This document shows, one piece after another, positions 7,419-16,064 of a stretch of 64,000 nucleotides of DNA. The translations under genes and the position numbers were made by a program. Within the stretch, counting starts at the first letter, position 1. Each line of letters starts with the position of its first letter. The stretch spans positions 1,984,001 through 2,048,000 of the forward strand of contig NZ_CP022297.1 of NCBI RefSeq assembly GCF_017310015.1, written 5' to 3'. Under the pieces are notes generated by a model. It saw only the letters and a program-made list of their open reading frames with translations. It had not been told where the DNA came from and did not search any database. This DNA comes from Marinobacterium iners (GTDB lineage Bacteria > Pseudomonadota > Gammaproteobacteria > Pseudomonadales > Balneatricaceae).

Positions 7419-8405
7419 ATGGTCACTTTGGAAAATGACACCCTTGTCTTCCGGTTCCCGGAAGTTCATGCCGATGCCGTCCTGCGCATCAGCTTTCAGC
7501 GCACCCTGCGCATACCGGATGATGGCAAGGAATACCCTCTGCCGGCAGGCTTGGGTCAATTTCCACTGGTCCATATCGAAGATCACCATGCCAAGGTGCC
7601 TGAACACTGGTTACAGCGTGGCGGTGTCATGATGCCGATGTATCAGTCGGAGGCAATGTGGATCAACTTCAGCGGACAATACCCGATGGCGGTCAAAATA
7701 GCGGCCGGGAAGATCAATGCTGTGACTGGTGGCGGCTGGCAAAACGACCTTCAGGCTGATCCACAAGACTATGTCACCATACCTAAGCAGCCATGGCTGG
7801 ACGGCTTTTCCACCGGGCATGATCAGGTGCGCCAGTTTGTCGCCAGCCCATTAGGCGATGGCCAGTCCGTTGAAGAACAGCTTACCGGCGAGGCCGAGTT
7901 TGGCGGACTGCAGATCATCGCCTACCCGCTCAAGGCTGATATTTACGAGCGTGAACAGGAAGAAGAGCGCAAGCGAATAGCCCAGCTTGAACAGGATGGC
8001 ATCGAGTTGCCGATGTTTTTCAGGCGGTCGGCAGAACCGATGGGGCTGGGCCTTGGCGGCAAAATCAAGCAGACCATATACGAAGACTCACGCGGTATTG
8101 ATGCCTGGGACCAAACAACTTCACGCTGCTTTATTCATATTATCAATAGCAAGCAGTGGCAGGAGGTAACCGATGAGCCTGTCCCGCACCCACCGGTTAC
8201 GCGCAAGCAGTACAAGCAGGAAGGTATCCCCTGGTTCAGCTATTACGATGACAATGCCCAAGGCCTTGCGGGAAGCACTGTCCTCGACAAGCTCAAAACC
8301 TTCGCCCAGTTCCAGAAGCCAGGCTCCGAGTCGAACAAAAGCATCAAGGTGCCGACGACCATCAAGATCCGCGCCAGCGATCGGGTGAGTGAAGGGGAAT
8401 TTTAA
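7419..8405 (+). CDS. conserved protein of unknown function, 328 aa
   Basis: ATG 7419 is preceded by AAGGAAGGAG at a proper distance; the frame is open further upstream but without an RBS. The sequence is soluble-looking. It starts with a beta-rich region (ISFQRTLRIPDD, PLPAGLGQFPL) and has a conserved-looking middle part: GGVMMPMYQSEAMWINF, AAGKINAV, DPQDYVTIPKQPWLDG and RQFVASPLG. A charged helix (EREQEEERKRIAQLEQD, about residues 171-187) follows. I believe similar proteins of unknown function occur in other bacteria, but I cannot name a domain. It lies between the regulator and the ArdC-like gene, so a role in the island's regulation or antirestriction is only an inference from position. 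Confidence 0.75.
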   Translation: MVTLENDTLVFRFPEVHADAVLRISFQRTLRIPDDGKEYPLPAGLGQFPLVHIEDHHAKVPEHWLQRGGVMMPMYQSEAMWINFSGQYPMAVKIAAGKINAVTGGGWQNDLQADPQDYVTIPKQPWLDGFSTGHDQVRQFVASPLGDGQSVEEQLTGEAEFGGLQIIAYPLKADIYEREQEEERKRIAQLEQDGIELPMFFRRSAEPMGLGLGGKIKQTIYEDSRGIDAWDQTTSRCFIHIINSKQWQEVTDEPVPHPPVTRKQYKQEGIPWFSYYDDNAQGLAGSTVLDKLKTFAQFQKPGSESNKSIKVPTTIKIRASDRVSEGEF

Positions 8406-8434
8406 CTCGCAGCCACGACAGGACGTTGTTGGAT

Positions 8435-9547
8435 ATGAATTCAGCTGATGTTTGCACGCCGAGATCGATTGCCGATCTGATCATTGGTCAGATCCGGCAA
8501 GGTGTTGATGATTGGCACATGCCTTGGCATGAAGGCCTTGCAGAGCCAATTAATCCCGTTACACAGCGCACGTTCCAAGGCCGTAACGCGATAACCCTGT
8601 GGATTGAGGGCCAGCTGAGGGGGTGTTCTTCCCCCTACTGGGCCACACTTCACCAATGGTCAAAGATTGGCGGCCGCCTACGCAAGGGTTGCAAAGGCGT
8701 CAAAGTCACACTGCCCGTGACGTTCAAACAACCTCTTCGTGGTGGCACCCATTCCATTCAGCACTCTTTTCGTCACTACACGGTTTTTAATTATGATGAT
8801 GTGAATGGTGTCGATTTTGGCTATCCCGACCTGTTTGATCAGCCGGAGTCCCGATCACAAATCGTCAATCAGAACGAGCAAGCCGAGCAAGTGGTTACTG
8901 CATCGGGCGCGACCATCAGGTTCGAAGGCAACAAGCCCTTTTACAGCCCTGCCAGCGATACCATTCACATGCCACCTCGACAAAGCTTTACGCCCAGTGC
9001 ACACGCCACAGCAGGTGAAAACTTTTATGCTACGCTGCTTCATGAGTTGATTCACTGGACTCAAAAGCCTCATCGCTGCGATCGTCAAAAATTCTCCGAT
9101 GATCCAGTTGCAAGCTACGCATTTGAAGAACTGGTGGCAGAGCTCGGAGCTGCCATTCTGAACACGCGCTTTCATAAACTTCCTGAGCCCCGTCAGGACC
9201 ACGCAGAATATATTAGTTCCTGGTTATCGGCACTTGAGGACGACATAGCCTATTTATACCGAGCGATGGGGCAGGCCCAGATAGCGGCCGATTGGTTATG
9301 CAAGCGGGCTGGATTGGCTAACAACAGTACTGATCTCCCCTTGTTCGGCTTGTCTGAGCAATTGTCATCCGGCAACGTGCCTGAGGAAGTGGAGCTGCAA
9401 GTCGAGACAGTCCCCGTATTTGAACCTTTAGAGCCGTTAGTAGCCCTATTCGTAAAATGCTTATCAGGCAGTACAGAAGGATTTGTCCGTTTCAGGCGAT
9501 TCAAGATCCGATGCGGGCGCTGTGATACTATTTTAATGTCACACTAG
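8435..9547 (+). CDS. ArdC-like antirestriction protein (C-terminus probably frameshifted)
   Basis: The N-terminal domain (about residues 1-125, SIADLIIGQIRQGVDDWHMPW and LHQWSKIGGRLRKGCKGVKV) matches the ArdC ssDNA-binding domain (DUF1738). The C-terminal part is a zincin-like metallopeptidase with HELIH at about 203-207 and a downstream EELVAELGAA. ArdC proteins protect incoming plasmid DNA from restriction during conjugation. The frame ends ...CGRCDTILMSH, with only half of a zinc ribbon. In another frame the DNA continues to TGA at 9616-9618 and encodes the missing CPAC half (residues GARCPACHGYNLLEGTMQ). This extended gene would overlap the next start as ATGA. A 1-nt indel near 9525-9540 is therefore likely, real or a sequencing error. 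ATG 8435 is chosen over TTG 8426/8429. Confidence 0.82.
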   Translation: MNSADVCTPRSIADLIIGQIRQGVDDWHMPWHEGLAEPINPVTQRTFQGRNAITLWIEGQLRGCSSPYWATLHQWSKIGGRLRKGCKGVKVTLPVTFKQPLRGGTHSIQHSFRHYTVFNYDDVNGVDFGYPDLFDQPESRSQIVNQNEQAEQVVTASGATIRFEGNKPFYSPASDTIHMPPRQSFTPSAHATAGENFYATLLHELIHWTQKPHRCDRQKFSDDPVASYAFEELVAELGAAILNTRFHKLPEPRQDHAEYISSWLSALEDDIAYLYRAMGQAQIAADWLCKRAGLANNSTDLPLFGLSEQLSSGNVPEEVELQVETVPVFEPLEPLVALFVKCLSGSTEGFVRFRRFKIRCGRCDTILMSH

Positions 9548-9614
9548 AACGCGATGACCCGGGCGCTCGTTGTCCTGCATGCCATGGATACAATCTGCTC
9601 GAAGGAACGATGCA

Positions 9615-10655
9615 ATGATCACAAACCCCATCATCCGGCGCTCTGCCCGATTGCTCGCCGCCGTGCATGAGCTGCACAAACAAGGCTATCAGGATCTTGC
9701 CGTACACACTGCAATGGCGCCCTCAGGTGCATACTGGCGCTGCAGGCTAACTGTATTCGACTATCTGCAGTGGGACGGTGATGCCTGGGTGGACATACCT
9801 GGTGCCGATATCGAATGTATCGAGCATTCATCCGGATCCGAAGGCTATGATTATTTCGGCTGGAATGATGCCAGGCAGGATACAGCGCGTGAACTGGCCG
9901 CCAAAATCAAAAACCGCTTTCCACGCCTGATGGCACGGGCGCACCGGCAAAACTTTGAATATGCCGGCTGGTTCACTTACATGCTGGGTATCGCAGAGCA
10001 GGGACACGTACCCGTCATGACGGCTGATCATGAGACTGTTCACGGCAAGGATATCGCCACCAGCTCGCCGGATATACTCATTAAGAGACCTCCGCACAGA
10101 ACCTTATGGCAAGTAGGTGATCGCTGGTTTTTCTTTACCAGCCCACCTCATCTGAAACCCGACGACGACTGGCACAACGCATACATCACCCTACTGGCAG
10201 GTGACCGCAATTCAGGGCCTTACTACCCAGCGCCCTACTATCCGATTGCGACCGGTGACATCTTCGAGATTGGCGCCTACTGGGAAGGCGCCCTCTACTA
10301 CATCCAAGCCGTTCTCGGTTTTACTCGGATCGATGAATTTCTCACCGCACTGCGCATGCCGCCAAGAGATTCCGAGCGCTGGCAGATCTTTTTGCGCATA
10401 TGGAACAGCGACGGGCAATTAGACACGCTGCTGGCCTTCCTCGTAAGCGTGATGCTCAGGGATAGCCAAAAATACACGCTGAAAGCGCTGGATAAGCTGT
10501 ATTGGACGCGCTGGATTAAAGCCTTCGAAAATACCAATAAAGAACAATGGATTGCACAGGGCAAGCCACCGCATCCGTTCTTTAGCAACAAAGGCAACCA
10601 GCTACATCTCGGCATCATTCTGTCCTGCATCGAGGCAGGAGATCACTTGTGTTAA
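9615..10655 (+). CDS. hypothetical protein, 346 aa
   Basis: ATG 9615 has GAAGGA 8 nt upstream; an upstream in-frame ATG lacks this. No domain is recognised. The N-terminal third has RRSARLLAAVHELHKQGYQDLAVHTAMAPSG-type sequence followed by WRCRLTVFDYLQWDG; the middle is Trp/Tyr/Pro-rich (FFFTSPPHLKPDDDW, GPYYPAPYYPI); the C-terminus is helical. The segment from 150 to 230 looks like a globular sensor or binding domain, but this is only an impression. The start overlaps the frameshift-corrected end of the ArdC-like gene, so the two were probably one operon. About 155 bp with several hairpins separate it from the defence genes. Confidence 0.7.
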   Translation: MITNPIIRRSARLLAAVHELHKQGYQDLAVHTAMAPSGAYWRCRLTVFDYLQWDGDAWVDIPGADIECIEHSSGSEGYDYFGWNDARQDTARELAAKIKNRFPRLMARAHRQNFEYAGWFTYMLGIAEQGHVPVMTADHETVHGKDIATSSPDILIKRPPHRTLWQVGDRWFFFTSPPHLKPDDDWHNAYITLLAGDRNSGPYYPAPYYPIATGDIFEIGAYWEGALYYIQAVLGFTRIDEFLTALRMPPRDSERWQIFLRIWNSDGQLDTLLAFLVSVMLRDSQKYTLKALDKLYWTRWIKAFENTNKEQWIAQGKPPHPFFSNKGNQLHLGIILSCIEAGDHLC

Positions 10656-10811
10656 GGCTGATTGCAGGAGGGGAACTGTACAACGCAGTTTTCCCGCCCT
10701 CTTCCGAATGAAACTTTGATAGACTTCCTGCAACACGTTGATAAGTAGCAGGATGCCAACAGTTTTCCAACTGTGTGGCATGACAATATGGCAAGGGAGG
10801 CGCCGAGCCTG
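10656..10811 (+). promoter_or_regulatory. inverted-repeat-rich leader of the defence operon
   Basis: This gap holds three inverted repeats: GGGGAACTG with CAGTTTTCCC (10671-10695), CCTGC with GCAGG (about 10725-10752), and ATGCCAACAGTT (10753-10764) with AACTGTGTGGCAT (10769-10781, one extra base). The first could be a terminator of the upstream gene. The last is a candidate operator just before the Shine-Dalgarno AGGGAGG (10794-10800) of the helicase gene. No clear sigma70 promoter was fixed. Confidence 0.45.
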
Positions 10812-13800
10812 ATGGATGTTTTCGAGTTCAGGGACAAGCTGGTTGGAGATTATCGTGACTTCACCCGTTCTTTCATTCAGCCCAAGGCTGACGATATCTG
10901 CACCTTCCTGGACGGTGAATACGATGGCGGCCGCTACTGGCCATCACCACTGATTCAGATCAACCCGTCCTATGTCACTGAAGGCAACGTCGAACTACTT
11001 GCCTCTCAGGGTGTTCTCAGCAGCGTTACCGCAGACATCTTCCGCTTTGGAAAATCGGCAACGTCTACCGGTGTGCCTGCAACGCTTTACAAGCACCAGC
11101 GCCAGGCCATCGAGTGCTGCCAACGACGTGAGCCCTATGTTTTGACCACCGGTACAGGCTCGGGCAAGTCGCTGTCTTACTTTATCCCAATGGTAGACAC
11201 CATCATCAAGGATAAAGAAGTCGATCCGACCCCGCGCATTCGTGCCATTGTCATCTACCCGATGAACGCCTTGGCCAACAGTCAGCGCGAAGAGCTGGAA
11301 AAGTTCCTGTCTGACTTCCCTGATGACAAACGCCCCGTCAGCTATGCCCGCTATACCGGACAGGAGAATCAGGAAGAGCGTGAGCGGATCATGCAGAACC
11401 CGCCCGACATCATCCTGACCAACTATATGATGTTGGAACTGCTGATGACCCGCCAAAACGAGCGGGACAAGGCGGTTATTCGACATTCTCAGGGGCTGCA
11501 GTTCCTGGTACTTGATGAGCTGCATACCTATCGCGGCCGTCAGGGTGCTGATGTTGCCATGCTGGTAAGACGTGTACGCGAGCGGATGAATCTCGACCTG
11601 ATCTGTATCGGCACCTCCGCTACCATGGCAACCGAAGGCACACGCCAGGAACGTCAAGCTAAGGTTGCTGAAGTGGCAACCAAGCTATTTGGTCAGCAAG
11701 TACCGGCGGCCAATATCATTGGTGAAACGCTACAGCGCCAGATTCCCGGTGAAATGCCGGCTGGCGATGTGTTGGCGAAGGCGCTACAGACGCCACTGCC
11801 AACCGAAGAAACGTTTGATCAACTGCGCCAGCATCCGGTTGCTGCCTGGGTCGAATTAACCCTGGGCATCTCATTTGAAGAAGGTATGTGGGTGCGCGCC
11901 AAGCCGAAAACCCTGGAAGAGGCAGCTGCATTGCTGAGCGAAGCAACAGCGCAGGATTCGGCACATTGCCAGCGTTACTTGGCTCAGTTCCTGTTACTTG
12001 CCTATCGAACTCGTGACATAAACGACAAGCCCTTGTTTGCTTTCAGGTTGCACCAGTTCATCTCGGGAGCCGGTGACCTCTATGCAACGCTTGAAGCACC
12101 CGGAAAGCGCCACCTTGACCTGCACGGGCAACAATTCGTGCCAGGTGACCGTAACCGCCGCTTCTATACCGTTCACTTCTGCCGTAGCTGTGGCCAGGAG
12201 TATTATCCTGTCTGGCATGCTAAGGACTCTGAAACCGGTGAACTTGGTTTCACGCCACGCGATATCAAGGAGACCGCAGCCGAAGAAGAGGACACCTCCT
12301 ACGGCTTCCTGATGCTGGGGCATTGGAATGAAGACGATTACCCGGAAAGCTGGCTCGACTTCAAGAAAGAACCGCCCAAGCTGAAGCCCTACTACTCCAA
12401 GCTTAAGCCGCAGGAAGTTCATGTATTGCCAAACGGCGCGCAGAACCTAAGCGGCACACGCGGGTTCTACCTGCCCGGTGGTTTCCGATTCTGCCTCGGT
12501 TGTGGCCATGCGCATAGCTCAGGTCGTGACTGGACACGGCTTGGATCGCTGTCTGCAGAAGGTCGTAGTTCCGCAACAACCACACTCACGCTTTCATCCC
12601 TTCGTTACCTGCTGGGTGCCGAGAATGAGCTGGCAGACGAAGCGCGCAAACTGCTCGGGTTCAGTGACAACCGTCAGGATGCGGCGCTGCAGTCCGGCCA
12701 TTTCAATGACTTCATCCAAATTCTGCTGGTACGCGCAGGTATACTTGCCTCCTTGGATCAGCAAAACGGCAGTCTGCTGACAGACCGTGATCTGGCACAG
12801 CATATATTTACTGCACTGGGGTTGGACAGTGATGACCCCAGCGTGCGCGCCGACTACCTGCAGAATCCCGATCAGCGCATACCACGCATGAAACGTGATG
12901 CTGAAGAGGCCATGCGTAATGTGCTGGGGTATCGCGCCTACCACGATCTGCGGCGGGGCTGGCGCTTTACCGTCCCGAACCTTGAACAGCTGGGTTTGCT
13001 CGAAATCGCCTATGACGGACTGACAGAACTGACAGAAGATGACAGCGTGTGGGCCCAGTCGCCGGATATGTTGGCTAAAGCCACGCCGGACGTGCGTTAT
13101 CAGGTCTGTAAACTCGTATTGGATGTGATGCGTAAAAACCTGTGCATCCGTACCCGTTATCTGGACCACCTCCAGCACGAACAATGGGTGAACCTGGCAA
13201 CCACACATCTGACTGAGAAATGGCAGCTGGGTAATGCCCGTGATATGGCCAAAGGTTGCCATGCCATTATTGGTAAGCGGCCAAAAGGGCGGGAGTTTGA
13301 TTTGATCTCCCTCGGTAGCCGTTCTCGCTTGGCGCAGGAGTTGAAGAAGCCCGCAATCTGGGGCAACGCCCCCTTTGAAGCGCTGAATGATAAAAACTGG
13401 CCTGCACTGATTGAAGCATTGCTTAAGGCTCTGAAAAACTATGGTCTCATTGACGCTGAGCCTGTCGATAAAGAACTCGAAGGCTATCAGCTCATCGGTG
13501 AGGTACTGGCCTGGAAGCGCGGCAGCGGCACGCCCGAACGTGATCCGCTGGCGCCAGCGGTAACCAACAACCCCTACTTCACTGCGCTCTATCAGGCCGT
13601 AGCGGATAGCCTCAAAAGCCAGCAACACGACTGGTTCCAGTTTATGGCCCATGAACATACCGCTCAGGTCGATCCGGAAGACCGGGAAGAGCGTGAGCGT
13701 GACTTCCGCACGGGTGCGCTGAGAGTCATGTTCTGCTCACCCACCATGGAGCTGGGCGTCGATATCAGTTCACTTAATACGGTGTATCTGCGTAACGTAC

Positions 13801-16064
13801 CGCCGACGCCAGCCAACTACGCACAGCGTAGTGGACGTGCCGGGCGCTCAGGACAGCCTGCACTGGTGATTACCTACTGCGCTGCCCAAAGTCCGCATGA
13901 CCAGTACTTTTTCCGTGAACCCCGACGTATGGTGCACGGTCAGGTAACACCCCCAATGCTTGATTTGGCCAATGAAGAGCTGGTCTCCAGTCATCTGTTC
14001 GCCACCTGGCTATCCGAAACCGGCACGCGCCTGCCTGCCGCAATTAATGAATTGATTGACGTTACTCAGTCCAGCATGCCGATCAACGAGAGCTATGCTG
14101 AATCACTGGCCAATGACAAAGCACTCAGCGGCGCCCAACAGCGTGGCAAACGCCTGATGCGTCTGCTCGGTGATGCGCTGGCGCCTGCAGGGGGGGTTTG
14201 GCTCAACAGTCAGGAACCGCTGGAAGTGGCGGCAAGTGCCTGGGCTGACAAGCGCCTGCAGCAAGCGATGGGACGGCTGGATGACTGCTTTACCCGTTGG
14301 CGAGATCTCTATACCTCAACACTTAAACAGATCGAAGAAGCCAACCGTTTGATGACCAACCCGGCCAGCAGCAAGCGCGAACGTGATATTGCGCGCAGGC
14401 GCTGGGAAGAAGGCTCTATCCAGTTCAGCCTGCTGCAGGACAACAACAAGCGCCAGTCTGACTTTGAGACCTACCGTTACCTGGCCGGTCAGGGTTTTTT
14501 GCCTGGCTACAACTTCCCGCGTTTGCCGCTCGCAGCATTCATCCCAGGCAGTCGCAGTGGGCGGCGTGAAAACCATAACCGGGTACTGTCTCGCCCTCGC
14601 TTTCTGGCTATTTCCGAGTTTGGTCCACTGAGCTTGATTTACCACGAAGGCCAGCAGTACCGCGTCAAGCGCGTTATTCTCGGAGCTGTCGATCAGCAAC
14701 AGATTACAGAGGCCCGCCTGCCCGAGCAGCAAGTACGCATCTGTGGTCATTGTGGTTATGGGCATTTCGCCGAGCAATTGAACCTGGATCTCTGTGTGGC
14801 CTGCAGTACACCACTGGAAGGCAGCAAAATGGTGCACAACCTCTTCCGCATTGAAAACGTGGCGACCCGTCCGGTAACACGTATTACCTGCGACGAAGAA
14901 GAGCGTATGCGCCAGGGTTATGACCTGCGTACTACCCTGCAGTACCCGGAAGAGAACGGTGTGCTGAAAGTCGTGCGCAGTGATATGCACCAGGCCGATA
15001 CCCTGCTGGCTGAAATGGAGTATGCCCAGCAAGCCTACATTTGGCGCATCAACCTGGGTTGGAAGCGACGCAAAAACAAGGAAATTGACGGGTTCATGAT
15101 CGACCCGCTCAACGGCACTTGGCTGAAGGACGAAGAACAGGGCAGCAATGAAGAAACAGAAGCCGATGATCCGGTCAACCAGCGTCAGCGCATCTCACCG
15201 TTCGTGACCGATCGACGTAATGTGTTGGTTATTCGCCCTGCCCTTGCCATGTCACCGACAACCGCTGCAACTCTGCAATATGCGCTCAAGCGCGGCATTG
15301 AGCTGAACTTCCAGCTGGAAGAAAGCGAACTGATGGCAGAGCCCCTACCGGACCTGTATGAACGTAACGCCCTGCTATTTTATGAAGCCGCCGAAGGCGG
15401 TGCGGGTGTACTGACTCGACTTGCGACTGAACCGGACGCCTGGCGCAAAGTGGCGCAGACAGCTCTCGAGCTCATGCATTGGGAACGACCAGACCCAGCC
15501 GTACCCTGGCATCAACTGCCACAACACCAATGGCTGGATAAAGACAGTAACTGTGAAGCAGGCTGTTATCGCTGCATTCTCAGCTATTTCAACCAGCCTG
15601 ATCACGAAAGCATCGACCGGCGCGACCGCGAGGCGCTTGAATGGCTCGCGCAACTGACCGACCTTAAACTTACGGCCGGTTCCGGTGGGCACAGCCATGC
15701 TGACCAGGCTGCGCAACTTAAACGTGCTAGTGGCAGCAGCCTTGAACAAGCCTGGCTCGATGCCCTTGAGCAGTATGGACTGCGCCAGCCGGATGCGGCC
15801 CAACCCTATCTGGAAGCGTTCAACATGCGTCCCGACTTTGCCTATCGTGACAGCCGTGCCGTCATATTTGTGGATGGTCCACATCACGAACATCCTGACC
15901 GCCGCATGATCGATCAGCAACAAACCCGTGATCTGGAAGACGCCGGTTTCGTTGTGTTGCGCTTCCCCAAAGAAACTGCACGCTGGCCCGCCCTCTTTGC
16001 CCAGCACCCCGATATTTTCGGTGCAATGCCCGTTACTGATGCCGTGGAGAAATCTGATTCATGA
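10812..16064 (+). CDS. giant DEAD/DEAH helicase with DUF1998 and C-terminal nuclease-like domain (DrmA-DrmB-like fusion)
   Basis: A 1750-aa protein from ATG 10812, chosen for AGGGAGG upstream and the typical MDVFEFRDKLV start. Order: Walker A TGTGSGKS (about 113), LTNYMMLELL, DELHTYRGRQGAD (about 234), GTSATMAT (about 266), helicase C-lobe with MELGVDISSLNTV and QRSGRAGRSG (about 1003). Cysteine pairs lie at CRSCG (456), CLGCG (560) and CGHCG...CVAC (about 1310-1330). DUF1998 signatures EAAEGGAGVLTRL (about 1525) and CEAGCYRCILSY (about 1580) follow. The tail PDFAYRDSRAVIFVDG then HHEHP, D..R and GFVVLRF (about 1672-1720) resembles the Vsr/DUF559 nuclease fold. DISARM normally encodes helicase DrmA and DUF1998 protein DrmB separately; Druantia DruE is another giant helicase-DUF1998 protein. 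It overlaps the next gene by ATGA. Confidence 0.85.
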   Translation: MDVFEFRDKLVGDYRDFTRSFIQPKADDICTFLDGEYDGGRYWPSPLIQINPSYVTEGNVELLASQGVLSSVTADIFRFGKSATSTGVPATLYKHQRQAIECCQRREPYVLTTGTGSGKSLSYFIPMVDTIIKDKEVDPTPRIRAIVIYPMNALANSQREELEKFLSDFPDDKRPVSYARYTGQENQEERERIMQNPPDIILTNYMMLELLMTRQNERDKAVIRHSQGLQFLVLDELHTYRGRQGADVAMLVRRVRERMNLDLICIGTSATMATEGTRQERQAKVAEVATKLFGQQVPAANIIGETLQRQIPGEMPAGDVLAKALQTPLPTEETFDQLRQHPVAAWVELTLGISFEEGMWVRAKPKTLEEAAALLSEATAQDSAHCQRYLAQFLLLAYRTRDINDKPLFAFRLHQFISGAGDLYATLEAPGKRHLDLHGQQFVPGDRNRRFYTVHFCRSCGQEYYPVWHAKDSETGELGFTPRDIKETAAEEEDTSYGFLMLGHWNEDDYPESWLDFKKEPPKLKPYYSKLKPQEVHVLPNGAQNLSGTRGFYLPGGFRFCLGCGHAHSSGRDWTRLGSLSAEGRSSATTTLTLSSLRYLLGAENELADEARKLLGFSDNRQDAALQSGHFNDFIQILLVRAGILASLDQQNGSLLTDRDLAQHIFTALGLDSDDPSVRADYLQNPDQRIPRMKRDAEEAMRNVLGYRAYHDLRRGWRFTVPNLEQLGLLEIAYDGLTELTEDDSVWAQSPDMLAKATPDVRYQVCKLVLDVMRKNLCIRTRYLDHLQHEQWVNLATTHLTEKWQLGNARDMAKGCHAIIGKRPKGREFDLISLGSRSRLAQELKKPAIWGNAPFEALNDKNWPALIEALLKALKNYGLIDAEPVDKELEGYQLIGEVLAWKRGSGTPERDPLAPAVTNNPYFTALYQAVADSLKSQQHDWFQFMAHEHTAQVDPEDREERERDFRTGALRVMFCSPTMELGVDISSLNTVYLRNVPPTPANYAQRSGRAGRSGQPALVITYCAAQSPHDQYFFREPRRMVHGQVTPPMLDLANEELVSSHLFATWLSETGTRLPAAINELIDVTQSSMPINESYAESLANDKALSGAQQRGKRLMRLLGDALAPAGGVWLNSQEPLEVAASAWADKRLQQAMGRLDDCFTRWRDLYTSTLKQIEEANRLMTNPASSKRERDIARRRWEEGSIQFSLLQDNNKRQSDFETYRYLAGQGFLPGYNFPRLPLAAFIPGSRSGRRENHNRVLSRPRFLAISEFGPLSLIYHEGQQYRVKRVILGAVDQQQITEARLPEQQVRICGHCGYGHFAEQLNLDLCVACSTPLEGSKMVHNLFRIENVATRPVTRITCDEEERMRQGYDLRTTLQYPEENGVLKVVRSDMHQADTLLAEMEYAQQAYIWRINLGWKRRKNKEIDGFMIDPLNGTWLKDEEQGSNEETEADDPVNQRQRISPFVTDRRNVLVIRPALAMSPTTAATLQYALKRGIELNFQLEESELMAEPLPDLYERNALLFYEAAEGGAGVLTRLATEPDAWRKVAQTALELMHWERPDPAVPWHQLPQHQWLDKDSNCEAGCYRCILSYFNQPDHESIDRRDREALEWLAQLTDLKLTAGSGGHSHADQAAQLKRASGSSLEQAWLDALEQYGLRQPDAAQPYLEAFNMRPDFAYRDSRAVIFVDGPHHEHPDRRMIDQQQTRDLEDAGFVVLRFPKETARWPALFAQHPDIFGAMPVTDAVEKSDS

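Noticed and set aside
9530..9545. Programmed -1 frameshift in the ArdC-like gene
   Set aside because: The bases at the junction do not form a canonical X-XXY-YYZ slippery heptamer in frame and no stable downstream structure was noted; a simple indel is likelier.
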